This document shows, in pieces, positions 11,506 to 24,379 of a DNA stretch of 64,000 bases. Numbering within the stretch: the stretch's first letter is position 1; each line of letters begins with the position of its first letter. The position numbers and the translations under genes are program-made. Source of the stretch: Rhizophagus sp. LPA8_4_AMF. Lineage: Eukaryota; Glomeromycota; Glomeromycetes; Glomerales; Glomeraceae. The stretch spans positions 1-64,000 of the forward strand of contig JADRCO010000018.1 of the NCBI GenBank assembly GCA_021464525.1, written 5' to 3'. The notes below the pieces were generated by a model. It was not told the DNA's origin and did not search any database. It was given only the letters and a program-made list of their open reading frames with translations.

Positions 11506-12143
11506 AGGATTTTCCAATGAAAAGAAAATAAATGGAAGGTCCCAAAAAATTGGAAGAGGATGAAGTTCGTAATTTTCGTGATGCTTGTGATATTCTGGTA
11601 CGAAATCCTGAAACTCATAATCCCGAAAATCTCGAACCGGGTAGCATTATGCTTAATACCGGCCAATTTTTCGGGATTTCGTACCATTCGGGGATTTTGA
11701 TATTCGAGATTTTAAAATCCCTAAAATCCCTAAATCTGATTGACTGATTATTACCAAATACCGAGTGCGACTACTTACATAAACCGTTATAAGGCATTTA
11801 AAGTATTTTTGTTACACGATGTCACGTGCGAAACAAAAACATCATTATTGACATGTTTATAGTATGATTCTTGATAGACATATACAGTATTTATTTTGTT
11901 TTTTATATATCAAAATTATATATCAAAAATGACACTTTTGCTGGACGGACATCCTCTTTAACCAATTTGAGGTAAAAATCAAATCTTTTAAAAAAATATC
12001 AATTTTTAAATTCAATTCATTTATATTCATAATTATTTTATTGAAAATCATCTGCGAAATTCAAGATTTTAAAAAATTCTAGATTGATACAAAGTTATTG
12101 ACACAAATGTCATTAAGGAGAGAATTGAGAGAATTTATTACGA
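11506..12143 (+). pseudogene. Decayed copy 3 of the 3702 repeat-protein gene
   Basis: Homology begins at the same codon as copy 2 (AGGATTnTCCAATGAAAAG) and includes the KKLEEDEVRNF-like segment, the KIPKIP region, the intron and exon 2 (ending near 12143). A small inverted-repeat insertion (11596-11686) replaces the NIQH repeat. A second foreign stretch (about 11775-11968) replaces the end of exon 1. No usable frame remains. Confidence 0.7.
11596..11686. mobile_element. Small MITE, about 90 bp, with 17-bp terminal inverted repeats
   Basis: The left end tggtacgaaatcctgaaa and the right end tttcgggatttcgtacca are reverse complements with one mismatch. The middle carries further short inverted words (aatcccgaaaatc). 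It is inserted in decayed copy 3 of the repeat-protein gene, is much less AT-rich than its surroundings, and is non-coding. Confidence 0.65.
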
Positions 12144-12548
12144 AAAAAAAAAAAAAAAAAAATTTTTTTTTTTAAAAAATTTTTTTAAATAATTTTTATA
12201 ATTCCACTTTTTTTAATTTTTTTTAATTTTGATAATTTTGTACACTTTTTCTTTTTTCTTTTCCTTTCCTTTTAATAATAATAATAATAAAATACATATA
12301 ATACGTGGTAAAGTAAGCAAAATTAACACTCTAACATATATATATATATAGTAACTCCATATCTCCCTTTTCGGTGGTGAAATAATAAAAACTCCGCAAT
12401 AAAATCAAAAAAAAAACATTATAATAAAGTATCCTATATACAATTGCTTATCTATCACTGCGAGCCAGACCTTTATAGATCAATAGATATAAGTAAAATT
12501 GTACAAGTACCAGATTACTAAAATTGTAAATTTGAAGATTTCTTTTAT

Positions 12549-13699
12549 TGATACGATTGAAAGTCCATATAATCTAGATCCAAATGATAGATTTGACATA
12601 TCAAAAACCTTTTGATACTTTAACTTTTCCATGGACTGCAATACAAGATAATGAAAAAAATCTTCCTTTAAATTTTTTTTTCTACTATGCTTTCTGAAGG
12701 AGAGTTATGGAAGTGTAAATAATGATACAATATATTTTATAAATAATGAAAAGGATAAAACATTACCTCCAATTCTAACTTTTAATACAAAAAGATAATT
12801 CATGGCATTCACATTCTCAACAATTTATATTAGGTATTGATAGAAACTTATAACTGATTATAATGGTAAAATATATTTACTTGCCGGACTTTCTTTTACA
12901 ACTCTTCAAGGTGTAACTCGTAATCAAGGAGGAATAATATTTTTGATACAATGAGTTTATCATTTTACTATAATTATTAAAACAATAAAAAACTGATTTT
13001 AATTGTTTTAAAACATCTTTGTTTTAAATCACGTGACATCCCAATGATAATGGTGTACTTGGATTAGATGGTTTTAGAATAATTGTTTTTTGGTGGCGAC
13101 GTTGACAATAAACTTTCATATGTATTGAATATTTACAAATTTTAATTGGTACGCCCATGTCCCAAATAGTCCCATCGGCCTAAATTATTGACCCATTCTA
13201 ATAATGTCTTAAAACTGTACCAGCGATGATCTCCTAATTTGGGCCGATGGGACGATTTGGGACGTGGTCTACAACACGGCCCACCATCAAACGTTTTGAT
13301 CATACTGCCAATGTAATTGGAGTCATAGCATTTGGTAAGTGAAAAAAATAAATTTGAATTGTTAATCGATTTTTTTTTAAAAAAAAAAAAGTTTTACATT
13401 ATTTATAATATTTTAATACTATCCTTTATTTAGGATCTGGTCCTCTTTTAAATTTTTAATTATAGGAAAAATGGTGAAAGTGATGTACTTTTACTTGAAT
13501 ATAGGTAATTCTTTGGACCACAATCATTAAAAAATTCAACTCATTTGATAATGAATTATAGAGTTGGTGGTTTAGGTATAAGTATTTCTTTTTTATAAAA
13601 AGACGTAAAAAATTCTTACAGTAAATGAAAAAAACCCTTCCAATTCCGAAAATGTAATTCCTATACCGAACTATCATCCAGAAGAAGTTTAGTAAAAAT
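12549..13699 (+). pseudogene. Kelch-gene copy 3, heavily decayed
   Basis: The first about 150 bp of coding sequence are gone. Recognisable pieces follow in order: the ESTYNLKPNDRF region, LPWTAI, the KIYLLAGFSF segment, the LGLDGFRIIVFGG segment, the IKRFDHTANVI segment, the intron, SDVLLLD, part of the membrane segment and the LSSGRSLVK end. About 350 bp between TQSL and GDNG are missing or replaced, a MITE sits at 13159-13263, and many indels break the frame. It is clearly older or less constrained than copy 2. Confidence 0.75.
13159..13263. mobile_element. MITE, 105 bp, with about 28-bp terminal inverted repeats
   Basis: The left end gtcccaaatagtcccatcgg and the right end read inward (gtcccaaatcgtcccatcgg) differ at one base, and the match continues for another 8 bases (ccyaaatt). 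It is inserted in kelch copy 3 at the NWYEPN segment, where about 23 bp of host sequence were lost. It is non-coding and the superfamily is not recognised. Confidence 0.7.
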
Positions 13700-16600
13700 A
13701 ATAATAATAATAGAATTATAGAATTTGGAATGATGAGATAAAATAATAATAAAAAAATTTTTTATTTATTTTGTGTATATAAAAAAAAAATACTATTCAT
13801 AAAGGGAATAATTTATTATTTATTATTATTTTAACTTTAATGGATTTTAACTTTAACTATTTTCTAACGAACCGGAGTTTCATCATTTATTTAGTTAAAG
13901 TTAAAATAAATTAAATTACATACATATATATTATACTAAAAATGATAAATAAAATTTCCGGAAAAAAAAATTTATCTTTATTAATTTTACTATATTAAAT
14001 AATAACGGAGATAATCATTTACACAAAAAAAAAAAAAATTTTTAATTTTTTTTTTTTTTTACGATTCAAATGTTGGTACTTTCCTAATATGATAATTTAT
14101 CAAAATAATAAAATAAAATAATGAAATAAATTCAACCATTGAAATGAAAGAGATAACAAAACGTTTAATAATAAGATAAAATAAATAAACAAGATAAAAA
14201 TCAAACCCACAACAATACCTCCCTGGCTCCCTTGTAATCGGTTACACCAAAAAAGCGTTGTTTTAATTTGTTGGAAAATAAAAAAAAACTAAACTTTAAT
14301 TGAATTTTGCCCTTTTTTTTTTTATAGGTAATACCAAAAAATTTTCTATCTATTAATGAATTCCGTTTTATGGTATTCATTTATTTTAACATTTACCCAT
14401 GAATTATTAGAAAACATTACGAAATCATGACACAAATTATTTTAAGGTGAACATTAAACATTGTAAACAATCAGTAAAGATCATGAAGATAACCCTGAGA
14501 AATCTTTGATCATCTTTTCTTCTTCAATTGATTCCAATTTACGTGACATTTTCTTGCTTACATAATTTGAGCTCGCTTATTAGAATAGATGATCATCAAT
14601 TAGCATTAGTAATTATACTAAAATAGTATAAATTAGACCAAAAATTATATTATATTAAAATAAAATTTTGATATATTCGGAGATATATTTGATATCGCAA
14701 TATAACTCTTATTTGTTAGACGTTAATATCGTTCGCCAATTCGTATAAATTCGCAAATTCGCAAATTCGTATGAATACACCAATTCGCATAATCATATAA
14801 ATTAAATGTTGAACAGATTTAGCTGATCGTGATATTAAGTTATATATCTTGGCGGATCGAAAGAAATTCATAACAAAATTACGGGACGAATCAAAGAAAT
14901 TTCATTACAAATTATAGCCGAAAGAATATATGACGATAAGATTGTTGTTCGCGGAATATAATCATTGTTTGGATAATATTAAATGACACTTTATAAAGTA
15001 ATTCAACCTTTGATAAACTCATTGGAAGTAACTGTTCTGCCATTGTACAAGATGGTATTAAAAAATATAGATATATACACTTACGCATATAGATATGAAT
15101 GAGACGAAAGTGATTTCTTCGTTTGCTTTTGACGAAGCAATTAAATAAAGGAAACGTAAATGGGGATAACTTATATAATGGATATTGATGGTAAAGATTG
15201 GAAATTTGGTTCAGTTCAACGTGGAGGTATGAATTTTGATTGTGAGTAGTAATAATAGAGATTTCTTGAACATTATATATAGTTTATAAGATTTTAAATG
15301 CATTCTCGCACAATTTTAGAAATATTCATTCACATCCACTTCTTATTTCATAAATAGAAGTTTACCAGGTTCATATGTAATTGAAATGATCAAATCGATT
15401 GCGTATGCTGTATTTAAACAACTGGTAAGGTTTCTTAAAAATCTGTAATGACAGTCGATGTAGCGTCAAATCAAATTGCAAATTTCTTGTTCCTCCTAAA
15501 ATTAATTAATTATTGATGTGGATAATCATGTTAAATATTATTAGATACACCAATCAAAAATTTAAAGATCAAACAATGGACTGATAATAATATTATTTTA
15601 TTAGAGCATTTCTTTACAGGATTTTTTTTCTTTTTTTTCTTTAATTAAAAAAAATGAAAATTACTAAAATTACTAATAATTTTTTAAATAGATCATTTGG
15701 CGATTTATTTTTCAGGCACCTCCATTGGAAAAGAAGTATTTATGTTACTTTAACACTCAAAATACAATTCAAGACTATCAAAAGGTCAATGGGATCTAGG
15801 ATTATGGGATGAAAACGGGAATTTACTATAACTAAACATATGGCGTTGACATTTCCATCGGAAAAAATATTAAAAGTAATAATCATAAACAATAGAAATT
15901 TTCATTTATTCTCTTGCGATTTGACCCGCGCAATTAGATCGTTGCTTAGAAATCAAAATTTTCGTGATAATCAATCCAAAAATGGAAAATGATAATTAAA
16001 AATTCGTAAATAATTTCCCGATCGGATAAATTATATGAAAATCAACCGAAAAAATCGAAAAAGTAATATTAATAATCAAATTTAGGACAAATTTTAATAT
16101 TATTTGTTGAAGATAAGGTTTGGACTAAAAATGTTGCGAAAACATGTCAAAATTTTGTTATACGTATTATATGTAATACGTTAGTTTTTATCAGATGTAA
16201 AAAAAAAGAAGAATTCAATTTTAATTCGTACATAACCAAACAAACACATGGGTAAATGTATCTTCGGATCAGAGGACCATAATAATCTACCGTTTTATAT
16301 ATACAAGTATATAAAAAAAATGTACAAAGTGTATGTATAGTATATGTAAATATACCATATATGTATACACACATTACACAGTATAAATATATATGTGTAT
16401 TGTATATTTTTACTCCCTTTTCTTGGCAAACTTACCAACTAAAAGGATAGATTTATAACAAATATGCAAGATGTAATCGAAATTATGCATCGACATTTTT
16501 TTTCAGCTGAACTGAATAGGACGATATATCAAAGATATTAACTGCGCAAAGAATTAGCGAATATTTAGAATACCATTGTAAATTTTTTTTATAGTAAAAA

Positions 16601-17660
16601 TAATAAATTCTAATTGTTTCATTTCATTCAACTGAATGATTTTGTCATTTTTAGATATTAAAAAATCGAATTAGTATTAAAATTAAAAATACTGTCATTT
16701 AAGCGGTTGAATTTTCGGCTTCAATCAATGCCGACCATTTTTTGAAAAAAAAATTTATCCGAATCCGGTTTGCGCAGTATTTCGGCCTTATTTGAGAAAT
16801 GACGCGAAATGATTTGTAATTTATGTACTGCGGGGTTGGCGTTATTTTTACTACGCCTTTCATTCTATGATTTTCACTTATATGGAAGGTATGATGTAAA
16901 TCTAGAACATTGTTTTATATTCAAATTTAGTATCATTGTGGAAATAATAATTTTTTTTTCCTTCGGAATATAATAAACATGCATCATATTAAAGCTGTTT
17001 GATGGCTTGAATGGCTTGATTTTATAAAAATGAAAGATGACGTTTAAATGATCGATTAATATATTTGCATTATCTAGATAGAAATCAATATTTTTTTTCG
17101 GATATAATTTTTCCGAATAATTTGAATAATTTAATTTTTTTTTACAATATATTTTATTAAAAATTCTAAAGTTCGATATATTTGTTGATTTATTTGTTGT
17201 ACAATAATTTAAATTTACACCGGAAAATTATATTGCCTCCTTTACATTCCAAATAAACTTTATTTATTTAATTCCCCTTCGCAGTTTTTTATATTAATTA
17301 TTATAAAATTTACAATCTTTTTAACAATTGAAAGATTGATCCCTATTTTTTTTTTTTTTTTATCAAATGTGCTACGGTCCAAGATGATGAATTTTTTCCC
17401 GTGTGTTACTTATTGTCTTTCTAACAAAGTAAAATATATATATATAAAAAAAAAAAGATTTGGCTTGCTTATAAATTTATAAAAAATATAAAAGGAGTTG
17501 GAATTTTCTTTAGATTTTCTCATTCCAGTTTTTTTTTTTTCATAATAATTTTTTTTAAAAAAAATTAAAAACTTTCCTCTAATTAAAAAAAAAAATAATC
17601 GTTCAAAAAATAAATAATAATAATAATAATAATAATAATTTCAAAATTAAAAATATTCCA
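13700..17660. other. Intergenic, about 4 kb, no intact gene
   Basis: AT-rich DNA with poly-A/T, a short tandem of aattcgca words near 14735-14790, and an alternating purine-pyrimidine stretch (gt/at) at 16310-16410. Between about 14900 and 15900 there are short stretches with coding-like composition (for example a frame reading DIDGKDWKFGSVQRGG near 15185), but stops break them and I cannot assign a family. Bases 16690-16870 are less AT-rich and unassigned. Bases 17530-17660 are the T/A-rich leader of the ABC transporter gene. Confidence 0.5.
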
Positions 17661-20518
17661 ATGGAACAAATTGAAAATGATCAAATTGTTACTGTGACTG
17701 AAGTTGATTCAAGTTCAAGTTCTATGTCAACGGCCATAAATGAGAAAACAATGGTATTTATTATTTCTTTTTTTTTTTTAAAAAAAAAAAAAAAATGAAT
17801 AATTAAAGAAATAAAAATTGATAATTCTTTCTTTCTTTCTTTCTTTCTTTCTTTTTTTAGACAAGAAATGTTGATATTAATGATCTCTCAGTTCAATTAG
17901 AAAGATCAGCAAAACGGACAGAATTAATACAGAGTACTGAAAAAGGATCAACATCCTCAAAGAATCCTGTTTATGTAGAATGGCATGGAGTAAATTATTC
18001 TATAACCGAAGAACATAATAAACCATCCTGGTGGAATAAATTTGGAAATTCTGATTCTAAATTAGAATCTGGAAAACATGTACGAACACTAATAGAAAAT
18101 ATTCATGGTTGTGCTAATCCAGGTAATTAATCTATGAATTTTTTAAAACATATTTATATATTTTATACTTTTCCAAAAAACAAGTATTAATCTTATATAA
18201 TTAATCATTTTAATCTAAAAAAAAGGTGAGGTTCTCGCAATTATGGGACCTTCTGGTTGCGGTAAAACCACTTTGCTAAATCTTCTTGGCGATCGCGTTG
18301 GAAGTAAAGGAGTTCAAGGAACTGTAACTCTAAATGGTCATAAACCAACAAAAAAATCAAAGAGATTTGTTGCTTATTGTACTCAAGATGATATCTTTTT
18401 CCCTCAATTAACTGTAAAGGAGACCCTCAACTTCACTGTAAGTAACCTTGACAGAAATTTACTGCGCAAAGCTGAAATGCTGCGCCATCGTCTTCTTATG
18501 TCGATACTTTTTTTATATATATATATTTTAAATTTCTTTTTTTTTTTTATTCACAAATTTAATAGGCTCGATTACGTCTTCCACGTGAAATGTCACGACG
18601 TGATAAATATAAACAAGTCGAAAACACCATGTCATTATTGAATTTGACGAAATGTGCCAATACGATAATAGGAGACCATAGAGCTCGTGGTGTATCGGGA
18701 GGAGAAAGAAAACGAACCAATATTGCATCTGAACTGTTAACAGATCCAAGTGTCATTTTACTAGACGAACCAACATCTGGTTTGGGTGAGTAATCAAAAA
18801 ATAATTTTGAAAAATTCATATTCGTTTCATTTTTTTTATTAATTTCTTACTCTAATTTCATTATCAGATTCTTCATTGGCTCTCGAACTTACAAAAATTC
18901 TCAAAGAATTCGCTGTTAAGCAAAAGAAAACCATTATTATGGTTATCCACCAACCTTCATCTCAAGTATTTGAATCTTTCGATAAATTAATGTTAATGGC
19001 TGATGGTCATATGGTCTATTTTGGTGAAAGAGCTGGTGTGGTGGATTACCTCGCTGATCAAGGATATAAATGTCACCCTAATTTCAATCCTGCTGATTAT
19101 ATACGTATGTATTATTTTTTTATTATAAGCATTTACATTTATATTTTTTTAATATATATATATAACGTTCTTCTTTTTATTATTATAGTGGAACTTTTGA
19201 ACGATAATACAATTAAGCAAAAATTAATAAATGGATATGCGCATAGCATTCGTGATGATCCAACTGGAAAACAAGTAGTCGAAAAGTATTCTCGAAGAAC
19301 GCGTGCTGATAATCAATTAAGTAATACCATATTAAATGCTCCGGTTACAAGTGAACGTCGTTGGGAAGCTACATTTTTTCAACAAGTCTCGATTCTTACC
19401 GAAAGAACCTTTAAACAAAGTAGAAGTGTTATTTTATCAAGAGTTGATATATTTCAATGTATTGCTTTGGCTATAATTTGTATTATAGTTTGGCTTCAAA
19501 TTCCTTTCGCTGAAAATAACATAGCTGATCGTGTTGGAAGTGTGAGTAATAGATAATATAAAATTCTTTTGTTTTTTTTTTAATTTCATTTATTCTAAAT
19601 TTCCGTTGATTTTTTTTTATTATAGATTTTCTTCTGTGGTGTATTTTGGTCATTCCATCCAATGATTGGAGCTGTATCAACTTTCCCATTGGACTTAGTC
19701 ATGTTATCGAAAGAACGTCAATCCCGATCTTATCGTTTATTATCATACTACTTATCCAAACAAATCGCCGAATTACCTTTAGTCATGTTTAATCCTACAT
19801 TATTTACTATCCCAGTATATTGGGCATCAAATTTATTACCGGATTTCGGCAGATTTGTGGCTTATTTAATAGTACTTTTACTTGGTACAGTAACTTCTCA
19901 GAGTTTCGGTTATTTCTTTGGTGCCACTTTATTGAACGTACAAAAAAGTATATGTAAGTATTACTTTAAATATTTTAAATATTTTTTTTAATTTTATATA
20001 TTCTAAATTATAACATATATCTAATTAACTGAATTTGTTTTTTTCCTATCGAATATAGCTGTTAGTATGGTATTTATGCTTGGATCTATGTTATTAGGTG
20101 GATTTTATATAAAACATTTACCATTTGGCTTAGGTTGGTTAAAATATCTTGTAAGTAATCCGCGTTATTATAAATCATATTGTTAGAAAAAAATATCAAA
20201 CCAACAATATTAACAATTCTCTTTTTTTATTAATAGTCATTCGTAAAATACTCGTATTCTTTGCTTATGCAAATTCAATTTGATTCACCGAAAGCTCAAT
20301 TTAGATGTGCTAGACCAGGAGAATTACCTCCTGGAGAAGTAAGCATGTGTGATTTAGGAAATGTGTCAAGTATTTCCGGTACTTCTATACTAGAAAGTGA
20401 AGGATTAGATGATTTACCTTGGTATGTTAACCTATTAGTATTAATAGGTTTCTGTATTGTAGCGCGTGTTCTTGCCTATTTTTCATTACGTAGAAACAGT
20501 AGGAGAAACAAAGAATAA
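17661..20518 (+). CDS. ABCG-family half-transporter
   Basis: Nine exons: 17661-17753, 17861-18122, 18226-18437, 18566-18785, 18868-19104, 19189-19541, 19626-19953, 20059-20150, 20237-20518; 692 residues, the usual size of an ABCG half-transporter. The nucleotide-binding domain comes first: Walker [10 protein letters not shown] (126-134), signature VSGGERKR (232-239), Walker B VILLDEP with catalytic E257, D-loop SGLDSS and switch His290 (MVIHQPSS). The C-terminal half has about six membrane helices, with the ABC2-type [16 protein letters not shown] segment, and an extracellular Cys-containing loop before the last helix. ABCG half-transporters pair up to export lipids, sterols or hydrophobic compounds using ATP; mycorrhizal ABCG genes include regulators of symbiosis. 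The substrate cannot be read from sequence. The first 100 residues are a polar cytosolic extension. Confidence 0.93.
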
Positions 20519-21426
20519 TAATAATAATAATAATTAATATATAAACACTTTATTTGTATAATATATAGAATTTAATAATTAGCTTTTTTTTTTCGAGAGT
20601 AGGAGAGGGAGCAAAAAATTATTTAAAATTAAAAACATAATTCGCATTGTATATCATTGTATATTCAAATATTTGTATAACAACAGATAATCATAGAAAA
20701 AAAAACAATAAAAAATTAAAAATTAAAAATAAATTTTTTTTTCGAATTTTTTTTCTTTATAAAATTAGTTAACAAACATTTAACGTTTCATATAATAAAT
20801 ATATTTGTGTCAACTTATATACTATTATACCTTATGGCAAAGTTCACTTTCAAACATAGATTTTCGTTTGATATGTCTATTACCAATTATAATTATTTTA
20901 CCTTTTTTCTTCTTGAATATAAGTTAAAATATTACTTGAATGCAAAACCTGTAAATAAAATCCGTAAATTCTAAGGAAAAAAAAAAAATGTCAAAGCCAC
21001 GAATTCTTAAATATGCTATGCCGATCTAAAAATAGAAAACAATTTCCTTTTATATAATAACGATATCAATTTTTAAAAGAACGATTTGTAATTTTTAGAA
21101 ACTTATTTTTTTACAAAGTATAAAAGTACGATATATTAAAATTTCAAATCTATTGCTCGTTAACGGAAAGAAGAAAAAAAAAAGGTATAGATTCATTTAC
21201 CAGACAGAAGTTTCAGTTATATTAAAAAGAATTGATAATTTTATAAAACAGCAAATACAACTTTTGTCCGTATTGCCGTAATGCATTCTATAACCAACAT
21301 AAATACAAAAAGAAATACTTAAAAAAACCCACCCATCCCATCGTTTGTCCGCATTATAAAGATAAAATTGTAATCCTAATGTTTCATATTGTAAATTATA
21401 CAATATAATAAAAAAACTCCGAGAAT
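20519..21426. other. Convergent 3' intergenic region
   Basis: This lies between the stop codons of the ABC transporter (plus) and the CK2 beta gene (minus). It starts with a (taa)n run and is AT-rich thereafter. No gene, repeat ends or RNA fold recognised. Confidence 0.6.
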
Positions 21427-22461
21427 TTAACTATTAACATTTCCTTCTCCAACCACGGTAATCCTTCTTTGCTGTTCCTCCCTTTGTTGATCTTGCCAAC
21501 GATGCTGTTTAGCGATATCATGAATTTTGAATCCGAAAATCTTGGGAATGTATCGCTCGTTACTTTTGGGTGGTAACAAGTGTGGATAAACTTGAAAGAG
21601 CATATGAGGAAAGGTGGATCCATAGTAAGCGCCGTCAATACTTGCATGTCTAGTGGATTTAGGATTATAAATATCTTCACAACGAGGGCAGTACAATTTA
21701 ACGGACTTTGTATAAGGTTGATCTGAAAGTCCAACCGGTAAAAGAGGTTGATTATGACAAAGAACACGTGGGCAACGACCAAAGTCTGCTTTCTTGTATT
21801 TCTCAAGCTAATAAATATTTTGAATCGAGTGAGTTAAAATTTATTTCATTTATAAGAATAATGTTTAATAATGATTTAGAGTAATATAATTTTTATATAC
21901 CATTTTTGCCAAGCCTCTGCTCGTGATAATAAATCTCGCGTGAATCAAACCGTATAAGTGACGAGCAGATTTTTCAACTGCTTCACGCATCTCATCATCC
22001 AATTCTTCTTCTATAAAATAGAAAGGGATGTGGCTGTTTTCAGTAAAATTATCTTCTCACGAACCAAAAGATTATAAATATCTCATTTACTTTTAAAGTC
22101 TTAATAAAAAGGATATATCTTTTTGTAGTCTCAATTAAGAGATATTGTTGAAACTCTACCCAAGGAATCCGTTATCAGATCAAGTGCTTGAACATAATGT
22201 TGAACTTCAGAGTTCAACCCAGTCAAATTAAAGCGATCAAGGATATATTCTTCATCTACTTCGCAAAAATATTCATTTCCCTTGGTGGACAAAAACCAAT
22301 CGATCCAGTATTTTGCATAATCGCTATCCGAACCGCTCGTAAGATCATCCACTATGAAAAGTTTGGTAGAAAATATTTTTCCATTAACATCGGTTCATAT
22401 AACAAATTAAAAGTGAACATAAAAAAATGTATATATATATTTATATTTATGTATATATACT
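21427..22461 (-). CDS. CKB1: Casein kinase 2 regulatory subunit beta
   Basis: Coding exons on the minus strand: base 22461 (the A of the start codon), 22351-22160, 22010-21901 and 21807-21427; 227 residues. The ATG is created by splicing A to TG. The product begins [11 protein letters not shown], a normal acidic CK2-beta start. The family signature [19 protein letters not shown] is followed by [19 protein letters not shown] and the zinc ribbon (CPRVLC...YCPRCEDIY, residues of about 115-150), then [16 protein letters not shown]2 beta dimerises through the zinc ribbon and assembles two catalytic alpha subunits into the tetrameric protein kinase. The leader upstream of 22461 keeps an open frame for about 35 codons (KDELEIEEIKDNK), so a longer N-terminal form is possible, but a stop lies upstream and no earlier ATG is visible in that frame. 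Confidence 0.93.
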
Positions 22462-24379
22462 TTTCTCGTCACCGTTCAAGTTAACTTCTTGTTTGTTATC
22501 TTTAATTTCTTCAATTTCCAGTTCGTCCTTGATGATTATTTGTTTTCGATATTTAACTGTTTCTTAGTTGAGACCTGTTCGTTCCTTAGCACACTTAAAA
22601 TCACCTTTTTTCCCTGGAGACCTAGGGTGAGGACAGTTTGGAACTGAACTGAGCTTCTGTTCGTTTAGCTAAAAGGTTTATTTTGTTTGAAAGAAAGGTT
22701 TATAATTTATAACACCAACGTTTGGTGCAAAGTTTTAAAAATATCTATTATTTTAATATATATATAGATATATTTTCTGCAAAATCATCTGACGAATATC
22801 ATATAATTGGCGATCATTTGCGTCGATATTAAGCCACAATTATAGTGCACAATAAAACTTCTTTTGAATATATTCAATTTGCGAAACTCTGAGGATTTTA
22901 TTTTGCCAATCCATAAATGAGGATGAATATGTAGTAAGAATATTATGAAATAAAGCGATAATGATAAAGACTAAGGTAGATAATGAGTCGTAAAATATTC
23001 ATGAGAAAAGTATAAAGCTGTCTTGACGGTTTTTCGGAAGGAAAAAGGAAAAAAACTTATACAAAAGTTACAGAAGTTTAATGCTGAGTTATTATTTTTT
23101 TTTAATAAAAAAATATAACTAAATGTTTGCAATTACGATTAATTGGAAAAAAAAAATAGCATAAAGATCTTTTTCAAATTGGTATTTATGAAATTTTCAT
23201 TTGTATTAGATTTTATTAATTTATTAAAAAAAAATCATTAGAAATCATCTATTTTATAGAAATATTTTAAAATTTTAAAAATGCATATATTGCATGCATT
23301 ATTATTTGAAGTACAGATCCAACAAAAATTTTTTTTGGAAAAAAAAAATGGCGCTTTAAAAAATTGTGATAAAAAATTTGTTATATATTCTTTTTATATA
23401 TATATTCTTTATGATTATTATTTAATTATATTAATATAAAAAGGGTATTCAGTTGAGTGGAGATATTTTGGCAATAGTAATAAACTTCAAATTGGATTAT
23501 GTGCGCATTACAAGAAAGACTTATTTAGTAGTACCAAAGAAACTTTATAGTAATTTTGGGATTCAAATTGTTTACAGCAAGGACTATTAATTTGAAAATG
23601 ACGAATTTGAAGCAAATTTTATTTTATAATTAAAGAGTAATATTTGTGCAATAAATTTGGGAAGTCCCGGCAGAAAATGTTTGAACAAATATAATATTCA
23701 TTTTATTAGCCCAATTTCTCGTATTCCCACCAATTCCTGAATAATAATTGATTTCTTATCCAAAGGTTCGTTTGACATAAATGAATTAAAAGTACTCTTA
23801 TTGTATGGTATGTATAAATAGTTATAAAAATTGTAAGCCTTTACACAATTCTTATATTTCTTATTTATTTTAGGATATTGTTACTGTAATAGATTCTTTC
23901 TAATGGTGGGTTTATAATATTGTTAAAGGGTCTTTGTATTAGTTTGTTATCATTGTATAATCATTTACAAATACTGTATTTAATAGTAGTGTAATGATAG
24001 AAATCTAAGAAAATTACTTAAAAAAAAATGGTAATTAAAGTTGGTTTCAAAATGACAAATATTTATTCATATCAATTATAATTCAGATCTTTATTTAAAA
24101 ACATTATTGGCTTAGAATCGCGGCTTATACTACGTTTCATTAAGTTCTATATCGAATTTTTGCTATACTCAACATAGCTCGATTATGTGACATATGCGAC
24201 ATCCAAGTATCATTAATACCAATTGGAAAATCAATTCCAATTTTAGAAATGATCCGTCAGTTAAAGATTTGATGTTTCTTTACTGACGCTTTATAACTAC
24301 TATCAATCCATTTTTTTATACTTTGTGTTTAAATTTTCAAATTTCTAATAAGACAATACTATTAGATCTTAACTTTCAT
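22462..24379. other. Divergent intergenic region between CK2 beta and the MRG-GATA gene
   Basis: The first about 250 bp are probably 5' leader exon(s) of CK2 beta. The rest is AT-rich DNA without a supported gene, including purine-rich and poly-A tracts. Promoters for the two divergent genes must lie here. No specific site can be named. Confidence 0.5.

Noticed and set aside
13456-13677. Minus-strand 73-codon frame
   Set aside because: It is antisense to the decayed third kelch copy; composition-driven open frame only.
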